The notes under the pieces: model-generated | The model's database searches: none | What the model was told of the DNA's origin: nothing | Seen by the model: the letters and a program-made list of their open reading frames with translations, nothing else | Part shown: in pieces, positions 54,541-64,000 of the stretch | Layout: the number at the start of each line of letters is the position of its first letter | How positions within the stretch are numbered: the stretch's first letter is position 1 | Program-made: the position numbers and the translations under genes | DNA from: Charina bottae | Lineage: Eukaryota; Chordata; Lepidosauria; Squamata; Charinaidae | DNA: 64,000 bases | Direction of reading: 5' to 3' | Assembly: GCA_023362775.1 (NCBI GenBank) | Contig: JALMGJ010000012.1 | Span: 23,653,001 to 23,717,000 of the forward strand

Positions 54541-55930
54541 TTTCAATAGAAGAAAACAATGGAACCTACCAACAAGCAATCAATGATAAACAAATATAGA
54601 AGGGAACCTGATTGAAATAAAGCATGAAATGGAACAGCAAGACAGAAATATAGAGGTAAAGAGAAAAAGCTTGACTATCTGAAGAAGAGGCTTAGAAACG
54701 CTACAGACCAAAACACCCATCTTCAAGTAGCCCTATGTGAATGCCAGATGCGTATATAGTATATGTATCTAATGGTTTTAAAAAACACTCTAGGCCTAAA
54801 CTGCCCACATAAATAAACTTCAGAATGGTGGAAGCACAAGAAAGAAATAATACAATCAGTCAGCTGCTAATGTATGCTGCTTCCCTCACCCTCTATTGAC
54901 AAAGCAATCCGATGGCTTGTTTTCACAACCTTCCTCTTTAATAGAGTAAAACCTTTCTGGAGTAAAGATTGGATTCACAAGCTCACAGCTGCTTCAAGCA
55001 AACTAAGTTACTCTTTTCTCCCCCCATTTCCTCTCGCTTTGTTAGTTCCATCATTCATATTTAATTGATGGAATTGCTAGCCATGCATTTAGATACATTT
55101 GAAAGTGGAATGAGTGGAATTTTGGATGATGCATGAAAAATAAAATAAAATCCTTATGAATTGATGGCTTACTTCAAATTACTAACTGTTGAGGGATAAA
55201 TCAAGGGGGAGCTTTTTCCATCATGTTCTACTTGTAACTTTCCAGGAGTGTCTGGCTAACCATTGTTGGCCTCTGAAAAATTGAGTACGTGTACCATTGA
55301 TTTGATCCACAAAACATATCCTTGTGTCCCACTGAAAAAGATTAAGGAGGATGCAAAAACAACTGTAGTAGGTTTGTCTCGGCTCTGTCCATTTTTATAT
55401 TTTTGCTATCTGCAATTTCTGATCACATCCTTGTCTCCATGCCAATTTCTGCCTTATTTACTAGGATTAGACTGGCTCCTCTAGCTTTATGGTATTAAGC
55501 TTCTCTTTCTTAGTTTCTTCTATATTTTCCTTCATGACGATCTGGGTAGAGTTGTATAGGAAAGAACTGCCATCATGAATTTATTTTCTTCTTCATAAAA
55601 ATTGGAGGAAAAAGAAAATCCAAATGGAAAGCAGTTGTTAGTTCAGACTGATGCTTCAAAAGAGAAATAAGGACAGCTTCATCTCCTGTAAATGATGGGA
55701 AGGTTGACTGAATAAGGACAAGACTATTCAGACTGGAATCCTAGAGTAGTGTTCCTTCCAGGTGTGTGAATTTCAACTCCAAGAATTTGCAGCAATGGCC
55801 ATACTGGGGGTGCCCAGACTGGGGAAAGCCATCCTAGGGTAGAGACTGTGAGTAACAAGCATGTTAGTTTGTATTTTCTGTTGGGTGCATAGATTTTATT
55901 TTTTTGGTTGATAGCCATTGATACCATAAG
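54540..55930. other. No gene recognised
   Basis: Frames reach 86 codons only (55724-55984, minus); no motif recognised. Confidence 0.4.
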
Positions 55931-55934
55931 TCCA

Positions 55935-56215
55935 AGCCTTGAATATCCCCAATAGATGGCTGTCCAGCATTTGCTTGAATGCATCCACTGTCATTCCACT
56001 GTCAAGTTGCTGTTAATATTAGAAAGATTTTCCTCTTACTCAGCTGGACTCTGTCCTCCTGTAACTTAAGACCCTCATGTGGTGCTCTGTACTTTTGGAT
56101 GCTAGGGAAGAAGCTGGGACCTTCTGTGTGATACCCCTTCAGTTACCTAAAAAGTGCCATCATACATCTTACCTGGGATAGGTATTGGACATAATCCAGA
56201 AAATGCAGCTCCTTG
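55935..56215 (-). mobile_element. CR1-like LINE 3' fragment, old
   Basis: Plus-strand words atagatggctgtccagcatttgcttgaatg, ttagaaagattttcctcttac and cttaagaccctcatgtgg are antisense of the region near the CR1 3' end. Strongly decayed. Confidence 0.45.
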
Positions 56216-56221
56216 ACAGCC

Positions 56222-56830
56222 TTACCAGGTAGACCAGACAGGAAACATGGCAAGATAAGGTAATTCTACTTTATTATAAGGCTACATTAGGGGCGTGGGG
56301 CTCAGCAGGTAAGACGCCAGGCTTGTCGATCAGAAGATCGCAAGTTCGGAGGTTCGAATCCCTAGCCCCACGTGACGGAGTGAGCTCCTGCACTAGCCCC
56401 AGCTCTTGCCAACCTAGCAATTCGAAAGCATGCAAATGCAAGTAGATAAATAGGAACCACTTTGGTGGGATAGTAACAGCATTCTGCATGCGTCATGCCG
56501 GCCACATGACCGCGGAAGCGTCTTCGGACAACGCTGGCTCTTCGGCTAACAAACGGAGATGAGCACCGGCCCCTAGAGTCGGACACGACTGCACAGATGT
56601 GCAGGGGGAATCTACCTTTTTATAAAGCTACGTTAAGAGAATCTTGCAAGTCTGATAGTACAATTCTCCCACCATCTCCTTTACAGCTCAAAAAAATTGA
56701 GAGGGTCCCTTCTGAGCCTCTTGTCCCCTCCACTATCCAACTGCAGGCTATGCTGTCTTTTATCTGACCGTTCCCTAGGCAGCATCTCTTTGTCCCATCT
56801 CCCAAGATCTTTCCCACATACCATTACACT
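56222..56830 (-). mobile_element. LTR-like fragment, interrupted by a SINE
   Basis: Segments 56228-56288 (gtagaccagacaggaaacatgg) and 56636-56820 (gaatcttgcaagtctgatagt; ttttatctgaccgttccctaggcag) pair in order with 58395-58620 (atagaccagactagggaaac; gaatcttgcaagtctgaatg; ttttatctgatccttgccttggcaa). These are two copies of one family. The complement contains caattaaag/ataaag-like signals, suggesting LTRs in minus orientation. Confidence 0.5.
56290..56620 (+). mobile_element. tRNA-derived SINE, family A
   Basis: Head ggggcgtggggctcagcagg with a good B box ggttcgaatccc, complete body and TTTTTATA end. A 15-bp duplication with two mismatches (tataaRgctacRtta) is at 56275-56289 and 56621-56635. 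Confidence 0.87.
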
Positions 56831-57018
56831 CCTGAGCAAACATGTTTGCTTATGCTGCAAATCCAGAGACTACTTGTTTTGTTGAGGAAGACATCATAGT
56901 GCTAATACAACTCTAGTATCTCTAAGCTTTGGGCCCTTTCATCAATATGGCATCATCAGGGAAGATTGGGTGTGGAATTCCAGGGTCATACTCAGCAGAA
57001 ATTATTATGATAACAGCA
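56831..57018. other. No gene recognised
   Basis: Short non-coding interval. Confidence 0.4.
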
Positions 57019-57019
57019 A

Positions 57020-57080
57020 CAACAAATTATTAAACGTGTATGCCGCCCAATTCTCACAACTCTGGGCAGATTAATATATC
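57020..57080 (-). mobile_element. L2 3' tail remnant
   Basis: attattaaacgtgtatgccgcccaattctcacaactctgggcag is the antisense of an L2 end. Confidence 0.5.
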
Positions 57081-58385
57081 CAAATTTTTGCATCTAGGTT
57101 TGTGTGTGTGTATATACACATATCTAAAATATCATCACCTTTCTGAGATTCAAAAATTGTGTGTCTATGTACACATGCAGAAAGACAGAAAGAGAATCTC
57201 CATTTGGAAAAAATGAAAAGAACAAGAAGGCTCTGCTGCTTGGCAAAGTGGACAACTGAGTTGAAAGATGATTCAGCTAATACTCAGCTTGCATTCCTTT
57301 TTTCTTTTTTTTAATTGAATAAGGCTAGGGGAAAAAAACTTGATTTATTTGGCCTTTCAGTCTTGCTTGGGGGGTGGAGGGAAACCGGCAGGGGAAAGTA
57401 ATGCACACAACTGGGTACCTACAAAGCCAAGCATTAGAAATTATCTGAATGACAGGCAAGGCATGAAAGGAAAAGCAAATAAAGAGACCTCTGGTTTATT
57501 ATTTTCTAATAGCTGGTGAGAGATAATTCTGAGAGGCAGGAGGGCATTGTCAAAGCATGGCGGGAAACTGGAATGGGGTGTGTGAAAGGAGGGAGGATGG
57601 TAACATGAGTAGCATTCATGCTGTTTTCCAGACCTCTTCATGTGGGCAACTGCAAAAGGTGGAAGAGAGACCCAGTTCATTAATTTAAAGCCTCAGCTTG
57701 TCCTTCCCCAATGGTAAAAGCAGCTACATGAAAAAATACATCTAAAATTAAATAAATCTCAGTTTTGAAAGAGATGCATGAGAAATGCTGAACATTTCCA
57801 CCTTTTGTTCCCTGCCCATTGCCCCCTTCTGTCTCCTTCAAACAAGGCCAAAATAGAAAATTCTTGCTTTGAAACCCATGAATTATCCATGGCCTCTTAG
57901 CTGCATCTTTAATGACTGGCTTGAGATGGACCTTTTCCTGGAAGAACAAGGGGTTAAAGGCATCCCAGCGGGAACTGGCATCCCTAGATCCAGACAGACC
58001 ATCTAAGAGCATCATATTAGGCTTTATTTGCACAACACACGAGGCCATAATGTAGTTTATTTTGTTTTGCCTTAGTCCAATGGGTGAGTCCAGTCCCTGT
58101 GATTTAAAACAATAGTATTATATCTTTCAGGAGGAAAGTATATGCTCATATTATACAGTATATTGACAGAATATAGATCATGCCTTTAAGAGAGGAAGTC
58201 CATTTGTCCATTTCCTGCCCAACTATGGCCTGGCCATGTGTGAACACTGGACTGATTTGCTCATTGTTGACTAAAATGGTCCAACTTACCACAGCAGAAC
58301 AATACACAGTTGAAGAATTTGTAGTGCCCTGAAATGTAAAAAAATGTATCCAATTTTAATGTAGGAAATAAAAACATCAAATGAT
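57081..58385. other. No gene recognised
   Basis: Frames up to 122 codons (57680-58048, minus) with no domain I recognise. No clear repeats. Confidence 0.4.
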
Positions 58386-58387
58386 GC

Positions 58388-58672
58388 TAAACTGTCAGAC
58401 CTTCGAGATAGACCAGACTAGGGAAACAAAGACATGTAGGCCAATACTTTAATTGAAAATTCATAGTAAGAGAATCTTGCAAGTCTGAATGTACTTCCCA
58501 CCCCTTTTATCTTCTGTGAACTAGGGAGGGGCTTGTCTGAGATTTTTATGTAAGTTACATTCCTGTCCAGACTCAGGTTTCTTTTATCTGATCCTTGCCT
58601 TGGCAATGGATCTTCCTCCTGTCCCGCAAAGCCATTCTTTCTGCTCTCTACAGAAAGAGTGGTCTAGGATAC
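58388..58672 (-). mobile_element. LTR-like fragment (family of 56222-56830)
   Basis: Starts near tgtcagaccttcgagatagacc. Homologous in order to the fragment at 56222-56830 but without the SINE. It directly precedes the gypsy remnant; ends and duplication are not resolved. Confidence 0.5.
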
Positions 58673-58673
58673 T

Positions 58674-60290
58674 GTCTTGGGGGCTTGGGCTCGGAGTCCA
58701 TGGGGGGTTCGGGCTCGGTGTCAGAGTCAGTCGGATGGAGGAACTGAACGGGTTAATGCCATCCTGGAACAATATTTGCGCTGCTACGTGAATTTCCAGC
58801 AGGACAACTGGGCGGACATTTGGCATTAGTGAAATATGCGTACAATGCACAGCATACTTCCATGCAAATGTCTCCTTTCCTGGATAACTACGGTTCTCAT
58901 CCTCGGCTCTTTTCTTTGTCCGCTCCGGATCCCTCAGTTCTCGCTGCTGATCAGTTCCTCCAAGAATTACAAGTGATCCATCAGGTTCTTCACGGGCAAC
59001 TGGAAAAGGCCAAGGAGGATTACAAATAGTTTGCAGATCGACATCGTCAAGTGGGTCCTTCGCTAGCTATTGGCAGTTTAGTCTGGCTCTCCACTAAGCA
59101 TCTTCCCACTCTGCGCCCGTCAAAAAAGCTGGATCATCGTTTCTGTTAAAGTTATTTGATAAAGTTATTCTATGTAGGATTCAAGCGAATGGATTCCTTC
59201 ACTATGAAATCCTAGCCTGTAAAATGGAATCTTACAGGTTCCTCTGCTGTAAGCGGTTCCCATAACAAAAACCAGTAAAAACACCAGATGTGCTTTTCTC
59301 TAGTCAAAACATTGTGATAACGACCTTATTCTCATGAGAACAATGTCCTGCAAGAAAAGCCAATATGCAACACCGCCATCTCGTGGCGGTTTATAGTAAG
59401 TACAACTGTTACTACAATGTTAAGCTGAAAAATGGCCTAGCCCACATTAGCCAATCAGAATGTTGAACCATGGGTATAAATCAACTATGAACTATGGGTA
59501 CTCATCTCACTCACTCATTTTCTATGCTTCTTTTGACTGCTATCTACATGTACTTTGTTTCTGTACTGTAACTACGCCTGGTCTTTGCATAGACCATGAT
59601 TTTCTTTCCTCACATCTGTTGATGGAACTCTGCGTATGCTTTGTTTTTTTCCTTTTTACAATAATGCACCATACATCCTTTATTGCCTTATGCTACCAAT
59701 AAAGATATTGTTAGCCTTAAGACACGTTGTTTGGATTAATCTGCGCCTGGAACCCCAAAAGCCAGCAACACCCCACAGTTTCTTGGGACCTCTTCCTGTG
59801 GAGGCTGTTATTAACCCGGTCACCTTTTGGCTGATATTACCACCCCACATTCGTGTACATCCTGTCTTTCATCGATCCCTCCTGGTTCCAGCCATGCCCG
59901 CCAGTCTGCATCGGTCAGTAGCACCTCCACCTTCACCTGTCGAGATCCATGGGGAGCCTGAATATGAGGTGGCCTGTATCTTGGACTCTCACATTCGCCG
60001 AGGATGCCTCCAGTACCTGAGTGACTGGAAAGGGTATGGCCCTGATGAATACTCATGGGCAGACGAGTGTGATGTGCATGCTCCCCAGCTTACATGGCAA
60101 TTTCACTGGCGATACCCGCAGAAGCCCAAACCACAAACTTTGGGGGAGGCGGTTCCTGAGGGGAGGGATAGTGTCATGAGGGGCTCGGGCTTGGAGTCCA
60201 TTTTGGGTTTGGGCTCGGAGTCAGAGTCAGATTACGATTTTTCAAGTCTGAATGACCTGCTATACAACTGTAACATTCTGTAATATTCTC
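58674..60290 (+). pseudogene. Ty3/gypsy remnant: LTR start, integrase, chromodomain, LTR start
   Basis: tgtcttgggggcttgggctcggagtcc (58674) and tgtcatgaggggctcgggc (60171) are two copies of the same LTR beginning. The first is joined after about 58 bp to integrase sequence (58734: [24 protein letters not shown]), so the rest of the 5' LTR, gag, protease, RT and RNase H are deleted. Stops at about 58828 and 59027 and a frame change break the integrase. The C-terminus resumes after the solo LTR at about 59779 (FLGPLPVEAVINPVTFWL) and ends in a chromodomain (YEVACILDSHIRRGCLQYLSDWKG; about 59958-60110). A purine-rich tract ggggagggatag precedes the 3' LTR start. Related to, but distinct from, the element at 43023-48162. 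Confidence 0.85.
59144..59777 (+). mobile_element. Solo LTR, 634 bp, inside the gypsy remnant
   Basis: Starts tgttaaagttatttgat and ends agcaacaccccaca (TGT...ACA). Perfect 5-bp duplication gtttc is at 59139-59143 and 59778-59782. TATA box gggtataaatc is at about 59471 and aataaagat at about 59698. Removing it restores continuity of the gypsy frame region. The 215-codon frame 59636-60283 is a chimera of LTR and gypsy C-terminus, not a gene. Confidence 0.88.
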
Positions 60291-60294
60291 CCAT

Positions 60295-61040
60295 ACCCAT
60301 CACTAAAGAAAAAAATATCAGGTCAGATGAACAGTCATGTCAAATTTGCACCTTCAAACTTCTCAGTTTAGAAATGAAGCATCTGATGCACTCCTGAAAA
60401 TATAGCATTTGCTGGCTGTTTCTGCTCTTTACCCCCTCAAATTTAAAGGACATTGAAGGATGACTCTTCAGTTATAACCTTTGGTTCAGCAGGCCCAGCT
60501 GATATTCCTGAAACAACTCTCTCTACAACAAAGTGGGGAAATATGATACTTCAGGTTGTTTAATATTAATGGCTGAATCTTTATCAGTTGCTCTGATTCA
60601 CTTTTTCCCTGCTTGGTTCCAGTGCTGGAAATTAGACAGTGTTCAGAAAACAGTCAGGACTGCAAAAAATAGGTGAGGTAAAAGGAAATTGCAGCCACCA
60701 TGATTTTTTTTATCACACTTCTGATTCACTTCTTATTCTTCCCCATTTTTAACCCCCACCCTTATTCCCCACCTTTCCCATCTCCCATCTGAGTAACCGG
60801 TTGGCTGCTTTATAATTCTGAGGAGAGGATTAAATGGAAATGAGGACAGAGTGAAATAGTTAGACATAGTTGGGCATATGTAGCCCAACTGAAAATCATA
60901 GTTGTACAGCATTGAAACAGCATATACAGATGGTGTGTTTCTTTCACTTGATCACACCCACTATTCCTACCAGGAATTCAGATGTTTTCAAATTCTCAAT
61001 ACAGCCTCCCACCCTGACAACATGTATATCCAATCTTGCA
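60295..61040. other. No gene recognised
   Basis: No supported feature. Confidence 0.4.
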
Positions 61041-61375
<335 letters not shown>

Positions 61376-61532
61376 CTTACATCAAATCAAGTCATTGGTT
61401 AATCTAGCTCAAGGCTGGCCATCCTAGGATTGCATATGGCCTGTTTTCTGCTCCTTTCTAATCATGATTGCTAATCAGAGTTGCAGTGTTTGTCGGCCTT
61501 AAAAATCTCTACCACCACCCCTATCATTAAAG

Positions 61533-61668
61533 GTAAAGGTTCCCCCCGCACATCTGTGCATTCGTGTCCGACTCTAGGGGCCGGTGCTCATCTCCGTTTG
61601 TTAGCCGAAGAGCCAGCGTTGTCCGAAGACGCTTCCACGGTCATGTGGCCGGCATGATGCACGCAGAA
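61533..61668 (-). mobile_element. tRNA-derived SINE, family A, truncated
   Basis: Only the tail and distal body are present (ggtaaaggttccccccgcac ... ccggcatgatgcacgcagaa); the tRNA-like head is missing. A 12-bp duplication ctatcattaaag is at 61521-61532 and 61669-61680, so the truncation happened at insertion. Confidence 0.87.
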
Positions 61669-61708
61669 CTATCATTAAAGACCTATCATTAAAGACCTAT
61701 CATTAAAG
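61669..61708. repeat. Triplicated target-site duplication
   Basis: ctatcattaaag occurs three times in tandem (61669, 61683, 61697; period 14) just after the truncated SINE and once before it. Confidence 0.92.
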
Positions 61709-62059
61709 ACCTTCAAAAAGTGTTGAGGTAACCTTGATAGGAACCTGCCAATACATCCATTGATTTTTGTATTTAACAGAACATACCCAGGGTTTAAACC
61801 AAGCCCATTAAACCATGGAGAGATGGATACTTACAGACAAAAAGGACAAGTAAAGGTTATTAAAGAAGTTATCTTCTCTACCTGAAAGCTTGCATCTATG
61901 AGCTTTCTGTCCCCAAGGTGGGGAAAAGGGATAAGAAAAAGCAATACACTGTTTTCTGGTAGCAAGCATCCTCTAGTAATTTACAGCATCTTCTAAAGAC
62001 ATCCAACAGTTGACGTGCCAAAATAACAGTAATGAGGACAGGTTTTATATCAATTCCCT
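61709..62059. other. No gene recognised
   Basis: No supported feature. Confidence 0.4.
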
Positions 62060-62410
62060 TCCCTCCTCCCTCTACTCCACTTCCACACATCTTTGAATTC
62101 AAGAAAGATTTGAAAACTTATTTACTAAAGCAGACTGATTGGTGGAAGAGGCTGTGAGCAGATGTTGAGAATGACAGTAAAGTTAATGGTAGAGCTCTGT
62201 TGTAAATCTTATTGGCAAAGTTAAATGGCAGAGTATCAGGTTTATAGGTTTAGGATTTTATAGTTGTCTAAGTATTATTTTTTACTGTGACTGTAAATAT
62301 ATTATGGTGTATAATGATTTCATTGCTTTCATGTAATTTTAACTGTTGCTAGTTTTTACTTGTAAATTCTGACTGTGGTGGAACTGTGCCCCAGTGGCAT
62401 TATAAATATT
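62060..62410 (+). mobile_element. Old L2-like LINE 3' end
   Basis: ttcaagaaagatttgaaaacttatttac encodes FKKDLKTYL, the end of an L2 C-terminal domain. It is followed by a decayed 3' UTR to gtggcattataaatattt. Confidence 0.5.
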
Positions 62411-62930
62411 TTTGTCTGTTTGACTTCAGCAATAGCTGTATGATGTTTTGCAGACACTTTAAAGGGAAATGGCCTTAAAAGTAGGGCAATTACAAACAAA
62501 GAAACAAAGACTATGTCTTTGGTTGGCTATCTCTACTCCATATTCCCTAGGGATCAAGATAATTGTAATATTCAGAGCCTGAGAGAGATTCACACAGGCT
62601 GGTCACCTGTTATCAGTTAACAGAATGGCCTCTTTCAACTTCATACAGAAACTCTGTGTATGGAAAAGTCTCTGCCTTAGCTGAGGGTTCAATTTGGATC
62701 CTGAAAGTGAAAATCATTTAGCTGCTGAGATTTCTTCAACCTCCTATCCTCTTTCAACAAATCTTGTTAAAAGAAACCTAAGGAAGAATCTTGCTTTCTG
62801 TTGAGGTTGGCTGCCAAGAGCTTGATGAGAATAAAAGTACAAAGAGCTAAAACTTTGGGAGCTGCACTGCCAATGGAAACTTTGGGGAAAAAACAGAAAA
62901 TCCCAGGCCCACCCATATCATATGAAGTCA
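62411..62930. other. No gene recognised
   Basis: No supported feature. Confidence 0.4.
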
Positions 62931-62934
62931 TACT

Positions 62935-63035
62935 TACTTATTTATTTATAGTATATTTATTTATTTATTTATTTATTTTATTAAATTTATATTTTTATAC
63001 TGCCAGATTATAAGAACTCTGGGCAGTTTATGCAG
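62935..63035 (-). mobile_element. L2 3' tail
   Basis: (ATTT)n followed by atttttatactgccagattataagaactctgggcagtttatgc, antisense of an L2 end. Confidence 0.55.
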
Positions 63036-63159
63036 CCCCATCTGTTTTGCATCACTGTATCTAAGTATACTAAAGCGTATCAAAGTATACTAAAGTAGCC
63101 AAATGCTAAGAACAAACTGACCAAGTTCAGCTGCCTGTCCAGTGTGGCATCATCACCAT

Positions 63160-63412
63160 CAGGTTTGCAACTTGGGGTTCCTCCTGCAACTCATGGCTAT
63201 TGCTGGACAGACAGGTGGATGCCAGAGCCAAGAAACCCCTTGTCCAGCTTCGGCTGATGTGCCATTTGTAGCCTTACCTGTGATGAGAGGATCTCACAAT
63301 AGTGACTCATGTTGTCATAAGTACTTGGTGGACTACTGTAAGGAGCTCTACACGGGCTGCCTTTGAAGATCACACAGAAGCTTCAGTTAGTCCAGAATGC
63401 AGAGGCCTGCTT
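63160..63412 (+). mobile_element. L2-type LINE fragment, plus orientation
   Basis: gtgactcatgttgtcataagtacttggtggactactgtaagg ... cagaagcttcagttagtccagaatgcag corresponds to the L2 segment around SHxDYCNALY ... LQLVQNA, with frameshifts. Confidence 0.6.
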
Positions 63413-63905
63413 GATGGTGGACATCCTGGTCTCTGAAGGGAGAATGTTCCAGAGGGCAGGGGCTACAGCAGAGAAGGCACGCCTCCTAGTCCCCACCAGC
63501 TGACATTCCTTGGCTGATGGGACCCATAGCATGCCCAACCTGCCAGACCAAATTGGATGGGTAGAAACAACTGGGAGAAGATGGTAACCCAGTCCCAAGC
63601 CATGAAGGGCTTTAAAGGTGACAACCAACACCTGGAAGCTCACTGGCAACCAATGCAGTTCACACAGTGGTGGTGTTACATGTGTCGAATATCCAACACC
63701 ATTTACTACCCATACTACCACGTTCTGCACCAGTTGAAGTTTCCAAATGCTCTTCAAGGGCAGCCCCATGTAGAGCGCATTGCAGTAATCCAGATGGGAG
63801 GTCACGAGGGCATGAGTGACTGTGAGCAAAGCCTCCTACCTGCAAAGGAGGTTCAAGGGAATGCTTTGCTTGAGCCTGCCTTGAAGAGAAGGATCCCACC
63901 AAAGA
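63413..63905 (-). pseudogene. L2-type LINE fragment, minus orientation
   Basis: Frame 63383-63829 (148 codons, of which the last codons cross the junction) has [46 protein letters not shown] and [14 protein letters not shown]. Head-to-head with the plus-strand fragment at about 63412. Confidence 0.75.
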
Positions 63906-64000
63906 TTTACACAGACTTACCCTTCGGTATTTATACAGGGTTCTTTGACACTCTGCAAGTTCTAGGACTGAATGTGGAATCTTCTATGGGCAAACCATCA

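Noticed and set aside
59636..60283. Chromodomain host gene of 215 codons
   Set aside because: The N-terminal third is LTR sequence and the rest is the gypsy Pol C-terminus; a nested insertion explains it.

Overview
The window is a stretch of vertebrate nuclear DNA built almost entirely of transposable elements. I found no convincing host gene, functional tRNA, rRNA or CRISPR array. The mix of BovB-type RTE LINEs, L2/CR1 LINEs, tRNA-derived SINEs, short hAT MITEs, Penelope-like elements (PLEs) with GIY-YIG endonuclease, and a chromodomain Ty3/gypsy element points to a squamate reptile (lizard or snake). The exact lineage cannot be read from the sequence.

Layout. 1-12.6 kb: L2 and BovB fragments, five short hAT-type MITEs (four with perfect 8-bp target-site duplications, TSDs, counting those up to 21.4 kb), SINEs of two families and simple repeats. 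12.6-24.9 kb: a decayed CR1 LINE (about 13.7-15.9 kb), more SINEs, L2 and BovB 3' ends, and a 5S-rRNA-derived fragment. 27.15-31.81 kb: a 4.4-kb L2-type LINE (27325-31720) with a long endonuclease/reverse-transcriptase ORF, flanked by a perfect 38-bp duplication and inserted into a small inverted-repeat MITE. 33-42.4 kb: SINEs, a second copy of the minisatellite-bearing hAT MITE, and a near-perfect 98-bp-arm hairpin derived from a PLE.

43023-48162: a complete Ty3/gypsy chromovirus-type element on the minus strand. It has two 323-bp LTRs, a 5-bp TSD (GAGAG), Gag with a CCHC knuckle, and Pol with protease, RT, RNase H, integrase and chromodomain. Two regulatory devices are readable in it. One is a GGGAAAC slippery site, 6-nt spacer and 8-bp GC stem at the gag/pol junction. 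The other is an 11-nt self-priming site complementary to the predicted first 11 nt of the transcript. The copy is not intact: part of integrase is deleted in frame, a TGA lies in the gag leader, and the 3' LTR poly(A) signal is altered.

48542-51191: a PLE with inverted terminal repeats and a 12-bp TSD, split by a 1034-bp solo LTR (TSD GCAAC). 58.7-60.3 kb: a second gypsy remnant, whose integrase/chromodomain region is split by a 634-bp solo LTR (TSD GTTTC). The rest holds simple repeats, L2 tails, SINEs and unrecognised single-copy-looking DNA.

The elements interlock: autonomous BovB and L2 LINEs sit beside SINEs whose 3' ends resemble their tails, and at least three nested insertions give a relative order of events. 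The boundaries, TSDs and hairpins reported here were found by reading the sequence by eye. Family names rest on recognised protein motifs and have not been checked against a repeat library.
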